Shown here: positions 7,019 through 13,905 of the stretch, in pieces
Layout: each line of letters opens with the position of its first letter
Position numbering within the stretch: position 1 is the stretch's first letter
Source: DASRVA01 sp050732935
GTDB taxonomy: Bacteria; Gemmatimonadota; Gemmatimonadetes; JACCXV01; JAHWKZ01
NCBI GenBank assembly: GCA_050732935.1
Contig: JBOHRW010000161.1
Location: forward strand, 1-13,905
Reading direction: 5' to 3'
Length of the DNA stretch: 13,905 nt
Program-made: the position numbers and the translations under genes
The notes under the pieces: model-generated
Seen by the model: the letters and a program-made list of their open reading frames with translations, nothing else
Told to the model about the DNA's origin: nothing
The model's database searches: none

Positions 7019-7485
7019 CGATCCAGACCCCTCAAGATCTTCTCATATTGCGCTTCGAGGACCGGCGCCGCTTCACACCAGAACGTCACCGCCTCCATCC
7101 AGAAGCGGGTGAAGACATCCTCGTCCGTCGCGAACACCACCACCGCGTCGGACGCGGCCCGAAATCGAAGCTGGCCTCCAGCGCGTGCCAGGTCGACCAG
7201 GTCGATGTGATCGGTCTCCAGGACGATGGAGAGCTCTCCCATAAGCCGTTCGGGCTGAAACGCTGGATCGGCGAGATAGCCGAAATCCCAGTCCGAGAGA
7301 TCATGTACGTCCCCACGGGCCCCTGATCCGTGGAGCAGGAGAAGCTCGAGACCGGTCGATCCCGACGCGGCATCGAAAATGGCGCCGGCTCGCTCGGTAC
7401 CGAGTGCGCGCACCAGGCGCCCTCGGTGATCCGGCTCCCGTCTGCCCCTGGAGGCGCCGGATGCGGACCCTTCGATCATGTCCAT
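7015..7485 (-). CDS. mntA: MntA, minimal nucleotidyltransferase antitoxin, 156 aa
   Basis: Nucleotidyltransferase of the MNT family, partner of HepT. The catalytic motif GSx10DxD is intact: G53-S54, then D65 and D67 ('LSDWDFGY'), with a likely third carboxylate at D95 in 'DHIDLVDL'. In studied pairs MntA uses ATP to AMPylate the toxin's motif Tyr, which neutralises it. ATG at 7485 was chosen; ATG at 7479 is equally possible, and neither has a good Shine-Dalgarno. The family core starts only near residue 25, so the Arg/Gly-rich N-terminus is an extension or a wrong start. It is followed by hepT with a TTGA overlap. A TAAGTT box 8 nt upstream suggests its own promoter within the operon. Confidence 0.87.
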   Translation of the reverse strand: MDMIEGSASGASRGRREPDHRGRLVRALGTERAGAIFDAASGSTGLELLLLHGSGARGDVHDLSDWDFGYLADPAFQPERLMGELSIVLETDHIDLVDLARAGGQLRFRAASDAVVVFATDEDVFTRFWMEAVTFWCEAAPVLEAQYEKILRGLDR

Positions 7486-7637
7486 GGCGGCTCAACTTAC
7501 GGAGGCAGGGTGGGGACGGCACTAGGACGCTCGGGGGCAGCGCCCTGCATCGCATGACGGCTCCACCACCGACAGCCATGTCCCCGTCGCCGTGGCTTCT
7601 CCATGATGCGTGCGGATCTCAGGATCCAGGTCGTACC
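7486..7637. other. 152-nt gap between the symporter and mntA
   Basis: This gap is the widest in the minus-strand run. It contains the possible TAAGTT box and part of an inverted repeat at the symporter stop. The only small open frame on the minus strand (7604-7497, 35 codons) lacks a ribosome site and family likeness and is not called. The gap may mark a boundary between two transcripts. Confidence 0.5.
7494..7499 (-). promoter_or_regulatory. Possible -10 element for mntA-hepT(-GH31)
   Basis: TAAGTT on the minus strand lies 8 nt before ATG at 7485, a spacing that would give a leaderless or nearly leaderless message. No good -35 is visible at 16-18 nt (GTGCCG at 17), so support is weak. Confidence 0.25.
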
Positions 7638-7648
7638 TCAGCCTGAGA
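7617..7648. repeat. 7-bp inverted repeat across the symporter stop codon
   Basis: TCTCAGG (7617-7623) and CCTGAGA (7642-7648) are perfect complements around 18 nt and straddle the symporter stop (7640-7638). It could be a weak terminator; no T-run follows. Chance is a real alternative. Confidence 0.25.
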
Positions 7649-9257
7649 AGTAGATCCAGATCGCCGCCACCGCGAGCGCCAACAGCACGCTCAACAGCAC
7701 GTTCACGCGACGTCCCCTGCGTTCCACCGTGGCCTCGGGGCTGGGCGAGAGCTCGCCGAACGTCAGGTCGCGAAGCTTCTCCCGTGGGGGCGCCGGCGCG
7801 GTCAGACTCACCCCGACCAGCACGACCGTGCAGACCACGAAGAGCGCGATCGCGAAGTGCAGGAAGTTGATGGTGGCGAAGGTGTGGAGCCAGCCCGACA
7901 GGGCGTCCTGGTTGAGCTCGGCCACGAGCCGACCCATCCCGAGGACGAACCCGGTCAGGAGCGACGCCATCGCGCCGCGCGCGTTCACCCGCCGCCACAG
8001 AATTCCCAGCAGGAACACGGCCGCGATGGGCGGCGAGATGTAAGCCTGCACGCTCTGCAGATAGGTGTAGATCTGCTCCGAGATCGCGTCCATGAGCGGG
8101 ATCCAGAGGAGCGCCAGCCCGACCAGCACGACCGTCGAGATCTGGCCGACCCAGACGAGGTGGCGGTCGGGGGCATCAGGTTTCAGCTCTTTGTAGACGT
8201 CCCAGGTGATCAGGGTCGAGCACGAGTTGAAGACCGACGAGAGCGAGCTCATGAGGGCGGCCAGGAGCCCCGCCACCACGATCCCCCGCATTCCGGCCGG
8301 CAGGAGTGCTCCGATCAGGGTGGGCAGGGCCTGGTCGGCCTGGGCGAGCTCGAGCCTTCCCTGCTGGACCAGCACGTAGGCGATGACGCCCGGGATCACG
8401 AAGATGAAGACGGGCAGGAGCTTCAGGAACCCGGCGAAGATGGTGGCGCGGCGCGCCTCGGTCACGTTCTTGGCCGCCAGGACGCGCTGGACGATGAACT
8501 GATCCGTGCACCAGTACCAGACGCCCAGGATGGGGGCGCCGAAGACGATCCCCGTCCACGGGAATGTCGGATCCGACATCGGCTTCCACATGTCCATGAA
8601 GGCGGGTCCCGCTGTCGTGACCATCACGTCCCAGCCGCCGACCGCCTGGAGGCCAGTGACCATGACGATCACGGACCCGCCGACCAAGACGAACATCTGG
8701 ATCATGTCCGTATAGAGGACCGCGGTCAGCCCGCCCAGCACCGTGTAGATGCCGGTCGCCACGACGACCACCAGGGCGCCCGTCCAGAAGTCGATCCCCA
8801 TCAGCGACTCGAAGACGATCCCCCCGGCCACCACCGTCACCGAGATCTTGGTCAGGACGTAGCCGATGATGGAGATCCAGGCGAGGTAGCGGCGCGCCCC
8901 CTTCGAATATCGCCGCTCGAGGAACTCGGGCATCGTGAAGACGCCGCTCTTCAGGTAGAACGGAACGAAAACCCAACCCAGGAGGAGCAGGATCAGCGAC
9001 GCCAGCACCTCGAACTGGCCGACCGCGACCCCGCTGGCGGCGCCAGTGCCGGCCAGACCCACCAGGTGCTCGGAACCGATGTTGGAGGCGAACAGCGAAG
9101 CCCCGACCACGAACCAGCCGGTATCGCGACCGGCCAGGAAATAGCCGGTCGCGCTCTCGGTCGCCCGCTGCCGCTTCGTCACCCACCAGGCGACGCCGAA
9201 GACGATGACGAAGTAGAGGGCGATGAAAAACCAGTCGATGGTCCCGAGAAGCGACAC
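7638..9257 (-). CDS. SGLT-type sodium/sugar symporter (SSS family), 539 aa
   Basis: Inner-membrane importer coupling sugar uptake to Na+. The start is GTG at 9257, fixed by AGGAGGTGA one nt upstream. About 14 membrane segments follow, the last at 518-537. Sites known from human SGLT1 and Vibrio vSGLT are kept: 'SLFASNIGSEHLVGLAGTGAASG' (54-76) gives A57, N59, I60 and H64; E83 follows; 'WYWCTDQ' gives Y248, W249 and D252; K279 in 'GFLKLLP'; Q401 in 'YLQS'. The Na2 sodium site has A57, I60, A334, S337 and S338. The H64 position is His as in human SGLT1, while vSGLT has Gln. The sugar ligands suggest a glucose- or galactose-like hexose, though family members also carry inositol or other solutes. 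It lies 36 nt behind the sulfatase in a hydrolase operon, so it probably imports the released sugar. Confidence 0.93.
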   Translation of the reverse strand: MSLLGTIDWFFIALYFVIVFGVAWWVTKRQRATESATGYFLAGRDTGWFVVGASLFASNIGSEHLVGLAGTGAASGVAVGQFEVLASLILLLLGWVFVPFYLKSGVFTMPEFLERRYSKGARRYLAWISIIGYVLTKISVTVVAGGIVFESLMGIDFWTGALVVVVATGIYTVLGGLTAVLYTDMIQMFVLVGGSVIVMVTGLQAVGGWDVMVTTAGPAFMDMWKPMSDPTFPWTGIVFGAPILGVWYWCTDQFIVQRVLAAKNVTEARRATIFAGFLKLLPVFIFVIPGVIAYVLVQQGRLELAQADQALPTLIGALLPAGMRGIVVAGLLAALMSSLSSVFNSCSTLITWDVYKELKPDAPDRHLVWVGQISTVVLVGLALLWIPLMDAISEQIYTYLQSVQAYISPPIAAVFLLGILWRRVNARGAMASLLTGFVLGMGRLVAELNQDALSGWLHTFATINFLHFAIALFVVCTVVLVGVSLTAPAPPREKLRDLTFGELSPSPEATVERRGRRVNVLLSVLLALAVAAIWIYFSG

Positions 9258-9258
9258 G

Positions 9259-9267
9259 TCACCTCCT
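9259..9267 (-). promoter_or_regulatory. Near-perfect Shine-Dalgarno AGGAGGTGA for the symporter
   Basis: The nine bases match the anti-SD end of 16S rRNA and end one nt before the GTG at 9257, which fixes that start. It is the strongest ribosome site in the window, suggesting high translation of the transporter. Confidence 0.75.
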
Positions 9268-9293
9268 CCGGATCAGGATTCCGTCTGAGCCTG

Positions 9294-10742
9294 TCAGGGC
9301 CCCCTCTCGGCGGCCTGCCAGTCGCCGGGATAGTGGAAGGGCACGTACATGGCGTCCGCCTGGTCGAGCCGCTCGAAGAGCCGCTCCTTCATCGCCTTCC
9401 GGCGCTCGTCGTGGGCCGGGTCGTCGATCAGGTTCGCGGTCTCGTACGGGTCCTCCGCCAGGTCGTAGAGCTCGTTGGCATCCCAGATCCCGTGGTAGAA
9501 GATGTACTTGTACCGATCCCCGCGGAGGGCCAGCACGGTCGGCGTCTGCGGGAACGGATACTCCCAGTAGTAGACGAACAGCATCTCGTCCCGCCACGGG
9601 ACCTGTTCCCCTCGGAGAAGGGGCAGGAAGGATGATCCGTCCATCGTCTCCGGGATCCCGGCGCCCGCCAGGTCGAGCAGCGTCGGGGCGACGTCGACGT
9701 TCAGCACCATCTCCTCGATCCGGGTCCCCGGCTCGACCATCCCGGGAGCCCAGACGAGCATCGGGATCCGCATCGACTCCTCGTAGGCGTGGCGCTTGTC
9801 GATCAGGCCGTGCTCGCCGAGTAGAAAGCCGTTGTCGCTCATGTAGATGACGAGCGTGGACTCGGCGAGACCGTTCTCCTCGAGGTACGCGAGCACCTGC
9901 GACACGCTCTCGTCCAGGCCGAGCAGGGCCTCGGTGTAGCCCCGGTACAGCTCGTCGAACGTCATCGCGCCGTGGAACAGGTAGTCGACCCCGTGCCAGG
10001 AACTCCGCTGCGCGCGGACCCAGAGCGGCTTCCCTTCGTAGTTTTCCTCCGTGTCGGCCATGGTCGCCGGGTAGGGGATCTCGATGTCCGCGAACCGGCC
10101 TTCGTGGCGGGGCGCGGGCATGAACTCGGCGTGGACGGCCTTGTGGGAGAGGTACAGCATGAAGGGCTTCTCACCGCCGGCCACTTCGTCGAGCCACTCG
10201 ACCGCGTGCTCGGTCAGGATGTCGGTGATGTAGCCCTCGACCATTCCGCGCTCGCCGTCGACGTTCAGCTCGGGGTCGAAGTAGACCCCCTGCCCGGCGA
10301 AGCTGACCCAGTGGTCGAACCCGGGCTGGGGCTCGTCGGTGTGCTCGCCCATGTGCCACTTCCCAACAAACGCCGTTGTGTAGCCAGCGGCCTGCAGGAT
10401 CTCGGGAAAGAGGGTCAGACCCTGGCGGAGCTGGCTCTGGTTGTCGACGACCTCGTGCTCGTGCGGATACATGCCGGTCAGGATCGAGGCCCGGCTGGGC
10501 GAGCAGAGGGCGGTGTTCACGAAGGCGTTGGCGAGGTGCGCTCCCTCGGCCGCCATGCGGTCGAAACCCGGCGTCTCCAGGAACTCGGGCGCCCGCTCGT
10601 GGAAGCCCATGAAGTCGAACCGATGGTCGTCGCTCAGGATGAGAACGATGTTGCGCGGTCGCGTCGGCGAGTCGGCCTGCTGGGCGACCCCGCGCCCCGA
10701 GAGGCTAGCGAGAAGGGCGAGCGCCAGGATTCCTGACCTCAT
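9294..10742 (-). CDS. S1-family (formylglycine) sulfatase, secreted, 482 aa
   Basis: ATG at 10742 overlaps the GH3 stop as ATGA, with GAGAGAGAGG upstream; the frame is open further but inside GH3. The signal peptide ends at about 20 ('GVA|QQ'). Sulfatase landmarks in order: metal ligands D38-D39 in 'ILSDDH'; the C80-S-P-S-R84 motif, whose Cys becomes formylglycine; 'GKWHMG' with K128 and H130; H203 in 'KAVH'; D303-N304 in 'YMSDNG'; K316 in 'LIDKRHAYEESMRIP'. It would hydrolyse sulfate esters from a sugar or other alcohol in the periplasm or outside. The subfamily, and so the substrate, cannot be settled by eye; heparan- and glucosamine-acting S1 members look similar here. Maturation needs an FGE or anSME enzyme, which is not in the window. 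Confidence 0.93.
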   Translation of the reverse strand: MRSGILALALLASLSGRGVAQQADSPTRPRNIVLILSDDHRFDFMGFHERAPEFLETPGFDRMAAEGAHLANAFVNTALCSPSRASILTGMYPHEHEVVDNQSQLRQGLTLFPEILQAAGYTTAFVGKWHMGEHTDEPQPGFDHWVSFAGQGVYFDPELNVDGERGMVEGYITDILTEHAVEWLDEVAGGEKPFMLYLSHKAVHAEFMPAPRHEGRFADIEIPYPATMADTEENYEGKPLWVRAQRSSWHGVDYLFHGAMTFDELYRGYTEALLGLDESVSQVLAYLEENGLAESTLVIYMSDNGFLLGEHGLIDKRHAYEESMRIPMLVWAPGMVEPGTRIEEMVLNVDVAPTLLDLAGAGIPETMDGSSFLPLLRGEQVPWRDEMLFVYYWEYPFPQTPTVLALRGDRYKYIFYHGIWDANELYDLAEDPYETANLIDDPAHDERRKAMKERLFERLDQADAMYVPFHYPGDWQAAERGP

Positions 10743-13039
10743 CGATCGACCTCTCTCTCCGTTGCGAATCGGAATTGGCCGGCGGCGTAGCGGAAGGTCG
10801 CGCCCTCCGTCGCCTCGAAAGACGTCTCCCGGGTCTCCGCCGAGCTCCCGCCGACCATCACGGCGAACGTCCCCGGCTCGACGACCCACCAGCCGTCGGC
10901 GTTGTAGAAAGCGAGGTCGTCCATCGTGATCGGGAAGGAGACGGTCAGGGTCTCGCCCGGCGCCAGGGTCACGCGCTCGAAATCGCGCAGCTCCATGACC
11001 GGCGGCGTCACGGTCCGGACCTCGTCGCGGACGTACATCTGAACGACCTCGTCCCCCGTCCGATCGCCCGTGTTGGTGACGTCGACGGAGACCGTCAGCG
11101 TGTCGACCGCCGTCATCGTCGGGCTCGACAGGCTCGGGTCGCCAAGCTCGAACGTCGTGTAGCTCAGCCCGTGCCCGAACGGGTACAGCGGCGTCGACGG
11201 CAGCTCCAGGTACTTCGACGTGTACTTCTCCTCGCTCGGGGGGCGGCCGGTATTCTTGTGATTGTAGTAGATCGGCACCTGGCCGACCGCGCGCGGAAAG
11301 GTCACGGGGAGCTTGCCGCCCGGGCTGACGTCACCGAAGAGGATGTCGGCGACGGCGTGCCCGGTCTCGGTGCCGAGGAACCAGGTCTCCAGGATCGCCG
11401 GCGCGTTCTCGGCGAGCCACGGGATCGCGAGCGGCCGCCCGTTCATGAGGACGACCGCGGTTGGCCTGCCAGCCGCGAGCACGCGCTCGGCGAGCATCCG
11501 CTGGACGCCCGGGAGGTCCAGCTCGTGGCGGCTGGCGGCCTCGCCGCTGATCTGCCGGTTCTCGCCGAGAACGAGGACGACGGCGTCGGCGCCCTCGGCC
11601 AGGCGGACGGCCTCCGCGAAGCCGGTCGTGTCCTCGCCGGCCACCCCCGCCCCCTTCGCGTACTCGACCGTCGCCTCCGGCATGGCGGAGCGGATCCCCT
11701 GAAGCACGGTGACCACGTCCTCGGCCCGGCCGGCCCCCGCCCAGGGCCCGAGCGGTGCATCGCGATCGTCGGCCAGGGGTCCGATCACGGCGATCGTACC
11801 CAGGTCCTTCGCGAGCGGCAGGGTCCCGTCGTTCTGGAGGAGCACGATCGCCTCGCGGGCGACCTCGCGGGCCGCCCGGCGGTGCTCGGCGGTCAGCGTC
11901 ACGGCGCGCTCCCGCTCGGGATCGGTGTAGCGGTAGGGATCCTCGAAGAGCCCGAGCGCGGCCTTCGCGCCCAGCACACGGCGGACGGCTTCGTCGACCT
12001 CGGCCTCGTCGAGACGGCCCGCTCGCACCGCCGCCGCCAGTTTCTCGCCGTAGATTCCGCTCACCATGTCGACATCGACCCCCGCCGTGAGGGCGAGGAT
12101 CCCGGCCTCGGTCGAGTCGGCCGCCACGCCGTGCTCGATCAGCTCCAGAACGCCCGTGTAGTCGCTGACCAGAACACCGTCCCAGCCCCACCGCTCTCTA
12201 AGAAGGCCGTCGATCAGGGCGTCGTGCGCGTGCATCGGCGTGCCGCCGATCTCGTTGAACGCGGCCATGATCGATCCCACGCCTTCGTCGACCGCGGCGC
12301 GGAAGGGCGGCAGATAGATCTCGTGGAGCGTGCGCTCGGAGATGTCGACCGTGTTGTAGTCGCGGCCGCCCTCGGCGGCGCCGTAGGCGACGTAGTGCTT
12401 GGCGGTCGCCAGCAACGTCGTCGGGTCCGCCAGATCCTCGCCCTGGAAGCCGCGCACCCGGGCCCTGGCCATCACCGAGCCCAGGTACGGATCCTCTCCC
12501 GCGCCCTCGACGATCCTCCCCCACCGGGGATCGCGGACCACGTCGACCATCGGCGCGAACGTCCAGTGGACGCTGGCGCCGGTGGCCTCGATCGCCGCGA
12601 TCCGGGCCGCGCGCTCGACCGCCTCGGGATCCCAGGTGGCGGCCTCGGCCAGCGGCACCGGGAAGATCGTGCGAAAACCGTGGATCACGTCCTGGGCGAA
12701 CAGGAGCGGTATCCCGAGACGCGACTCCTCGACCGCGATCCGCTGAACCTCCTCGAGATGCTCGGCGCCGTAGATGCTGAGGAAGGAGCCCACCCGCCCC
12801 TCCCGGACGAGCTCAAGGTGCTCCGGCGTCGCCTCGGGCGCGCGGAGATCCGGATTCCACCTCGCGCTGTACTGGGCGAGCTGCCCCAGCTTCTCCTCGA
12901 GCGTCATCAGGTCCAGGAGCGAGTCGACGAGCGCCTCGTGACCGGCCGCGACCGCCGGTTCCTGGGCTCCCGCCGGGCGGGGCGGCGCCACCAACCCGAG
13001 GCAGACGAGGAGCGCGATGGCCGACAGCCGGCCGATCAC
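10739..13039 (-). CDS. bglX: GH3 beta-glucosidase, BglX type, secreted, 766 aa
   Basis: Full-length match to E. coli BglX architecture (765 aa): signal peptide 1-25 ('AGA|QEP'), a TIM-like barrel with 'FAQDVIHGFRTIFP' (D118) and 'APMVDVVRDPRWGR' (162-175), 'AKHYVAYGAAEGG' (213-225, with K214-H215), and nucleophile D293 in 'VLVSDYTG'. A second alpha/beta domain carries the acid/base candidate E500 in 'SGEAASR', and a C-terminal fibronectin III-like domain spans about 645-735. It releases glucose from beta-linked gluco-oligosaccharides. The start is GTG at 13039, with no better choice in frame; a clear Shine-Dalgarno is missing and the previous stop is 28 nt upstream, so reinitiation is possible. 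In Bacteroides a GH3 enzyme (BT_3567) works on beta-1,2-glucan fragments next to GH144, which fits the neighbour here. Confidence 0.95.
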   Translation of the reverse strand: MIGRLSAIALLVCLGLVAPPRPAGAQEPAVAAGHEALVDSLLDLMTLEEKLGQLAQYSARWNPDLRAPEATPEHLELVREGRVGSFLSIYGAEHLEEVQRIAVEESRLGIPLLFAQDVIHGFRTIFPVPLAEAATWDPEAVERAARIAAIEATGASVHWTFAPMVDVVRDPRWGRIVEGAGEDPYLGSVMARARVRGFQGEDLADPTTLLATAKHYVAYGAAEGGRDYNTVDISERTLHEIYLPPFRAAVDEGVGSIMAAFNEIGGTPMHAHDALIDGLLRERWGWDGVLVSDYTGVLELIEHGVAADSTEAGILALTAGVDVDMVSGIYGEKLAAAVRAGRLDEAEVDEAVRRVLGAKAALGLFEDPYRYTDPERERAVTLTAEHRRAAREVAREAIVLLQNDGTLPLAKDLGTIAVIGPLADDRDAPLGPWAGAGRAEDVVTVLQGIRSAMPEATVEYAKGAGVAGEDTTGFAEAVRLAEGADAVVLVLGENRQISGEAASRHELDLPGVQRMLAERVLAAGRPTAVVLMNGRPLAIPWLAENAPAILETWFLGTETGHAVADILFGDVSPGGKLPVTFPRAVGQVPIYYNHKNTGRPPSEEKYTSKYLELPSTPLYPFGHGLSYTTFELGDPSLSSPTMTAVDTLTVSVDVTNTGDRTGDEVVQMYVRDEVRTVTPPVMELRDFERVTLAPGETLTVSFPITMDDLAFYNADGWWVVEPGTFAVMVGGSSAETRETSFEATEGATFRYAAGQFRFATEREVDR

Positions 13040-13045
13040 CGGGCC

Positions 13046-13058
13046 GCCCGCGCCGGGC
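13046..13058. repeat. Small GC hairpin before the GH3 start
   Basis: GCCCG (13046-13050), CGC, CGGGC (13054-13058) form a 5-bp stem 7-19 nt before the GH3 GTG, exactly where a ribosome site would be expected. It may lower initiation or be chance in a GC-rich gap. Confidence 0.25.
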
Positions 13059-13067
13059 AGCGCCCTC

Positions 13068-13905
13068 TCATCGGCCCGCCGCGACCGGGCGAGGCCCCTC
13101 TGCCGGTCGGGGCGCCGTGGCTGCCTTGGCCGGGCAGCGCCCCTCCAGCCATCCGCCGCTGAACCCGGCTCGACAGAGACCGATCACGATATACGGACTC
13201 TCCTTCATGAGATCCCATACGAACCCCGTCCTGTGATTCTCGATCATGATCAGGATCGGACCCTGGTCGATCCCCAGGTAATCGTCGTCGAACCAGCCGG
13301 CTTCAGGGACGACCTCGCCCTTTGCCGGGGGGATGCCCGCGTCATCGAACGTCAGGTTGAAGGCGTCCCGAAACCCGTACTGGTCGAACAGGTGATCGCC
13401 GAAGCGGCGGCGCATCTCCATTAGCGCCCGAATCGTGATCCGGGGCGCGAAGGGGAGCGAGCCGCCGGCAGCGGTCGGCGCGATCGTGCCGTCGTCCCGG
13501 ATGTCGCCGGGGCCCGCACCGCGTGCCCAATAGGTATGGAACACCCGCTCCCGGCCATCGACAACGACGGTCGTATCCGCCGGACCGTCCGACGCGGTCA
13601 GCCCCCAGACGTCGGGACCGTAGCCCTGCCACCCGTTCGGATTGTCGATCGCGTACTCGCGCTGCGCGTTCGTCGCCCGGCGCGAGTTCTCGAAGTAGTC
13701 GATCCCGTGGAAGCGCATCACGGAGTCCTGGATGCCGCGGAAGTCGATCCAGACGTGCGAATACTGGTGACCGAAGAGCGGCGCGAACCCGATGTGTTCT
13801 TGACCGTAGAACTCGCCCCACCGGTAAGTTCTCGTCCATTCATGCCATGCCTCGGGTCCGACCGGATGGGTCGGTGACCCGAGCGCCAGGATGAGGAGGA
13901 TCATG
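13068..13905 (-). CDS. PF10091 glycanase (glucoamylase-family / GH144-like), C-terminal part
   Basis: The gene enters from the right edge; the Met at 13904 lies inside a helix, not at a real start. About 279 codons are visible, covering the PF10091 region: 'ALGSPTHP', 'RTYRWGEFYGQEHIGFAPLFGHQYSH', 'IDFRGIQDSVMRFHGIDYFENSRRAT', 'WGLTASDGP', 'DGTIAPTAAGGSLPFAP' and 'YLGIDQGPILIMIENHRTGFVW'. Members are alpha/alpha-barrel enzymes. Characterised ones include GH144 endo-beta-1,2-glucanases and the related domain of cyclic beta-1,2-glucan synthases (GH189). The old name 'glucoamylase' is not supported by activity data I know of. A Pro/Ala-rich tail of about 20 residues ends the protein. It precedes GH3 by 28 nt and most likely makes its substrate. 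Linkage specificity is inferred from the family. Confidence 0.85.
   Translation of the reverse strand, partial: MILLILALGSPTHPVGPEAWHEWTRTYRWGEFYGQEHIGFAPLFGHQYSHVWIDFRGIQDSVMRFHGIDYFENSRRATNAQREYAIDNPNGWQGYGPDVWGLTASDGPADTTVVVDGRERVFHTYWARGAGPGDIRDDGTIAPTAAGGSLPFAPRITIRALMEMRRRFGDHLFDQYGFRDAFNLTFDDAGIPPAKGEVVPEAGWFDDDYLGIDQGPILIMIENHRTGFVWDLMKESPYIVIGLCRAGFSGGWLEGRCPAKAATAPRPAEGPRPVAAGR

Noticed and set aside
7497..7604. 35-codon minus-strand frame between symporter and mntA
   Set aside because: No ribosome site and no recognisable features; its stop falls in the possible -10 box.
7857..9635. 592-codon plus-strand open frame opposite the symporter
   Set aside because: Low-complexity His/Asp/Gln/Arg-rich translation, spanning two real minus-strand genes; a shadow.
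10775..13162. 795-codon open frame on the plus strand antisense to GH3
   Set aside because: It is the antisense shadow of a GC-rich gene with strong third-position bias. The product is Asp/Arg/Val/Leu-rich without family features, while the minus strand encodes a full BglX.
1..13905. CRISPR arrays, tRNA genes, insertion sequences
   Set aside because: No spaced direct repeats, tRNA-like sequence, transposase or terminal inverted repeats were seen by eye; a tool run could still find something short.

Overview
The window reads as GC-rich bacterial chromosome, with no rRNA, tRNA, insertion sequence or CRISPR array visible. Codons strongly favour G or C at the third position. Several secreted proteins have signal peptides ending in Ala-Gln, start codons are often GTG or TTG, and one or two genes look leaderless. 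With the mix of SGLT-type transporter, sulfatase, PF10091 glycanase, GH3 and GH31, this suggests a carbohydrate-degrading Gram-negative heterotroph of the Gemmatimonadota or Acidobacteriota kind. That placement is inference, because no marker gene is present.

Left part (1-2690): a minus-strand pair, a small secreted protein of unknown function followed by the start of a gamma-glutamyltransferase. The two are joined by a GTGA overlap and the pair leaves the window at its left edge. A recognisable sigma-70-type promoter lies upstream of the pair. Divergent from it, on the plus strand, is an Ada-type methyl-phosphotriester sensor fused to an AraC helix-turn-helix and an AlkA-type glycosylase. 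Its start appears leaderless and has a short inverted repeat in its promoter.

Middle (2781-4065): a plus-strand lipoprotein built of seven HAF-type repeats. It converges on the next operon across a perfect 9-bp GC-rich hairpin.

Right part (4066-13905): a long minus-strand run. In transcription order it holds a PF10091 glycanase (3' part only), a BglX-type GH3 beta-glucosidase, an S1 sulfatase (ATGA overlap with GH3), an SGLT-type sodium/sugar symporter, an MntA/HepT type VII toxin-antitoxin pair (TTGA overlap), and a GH31 alpha-glucosidase-type enzyme that starts 4 nt after hepT. The glycanase, GH3, sulfatase and GH31 are predicted to be exported. The likely logic is that the endo-enzyme cuts a glucan, possibly beta-1,2-linked, GH3 and GH31 release monosaccharide, the sulfatase removes sulfate, and the symporter imports the sugar. 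No SusC/SusD pair, regulator or sulfatase-maturation gene is visible here. The oddest feature is the toxin-antitoxin pair set between transporter and GH31, so that the GH31 gene probably depends on the TA transcript.
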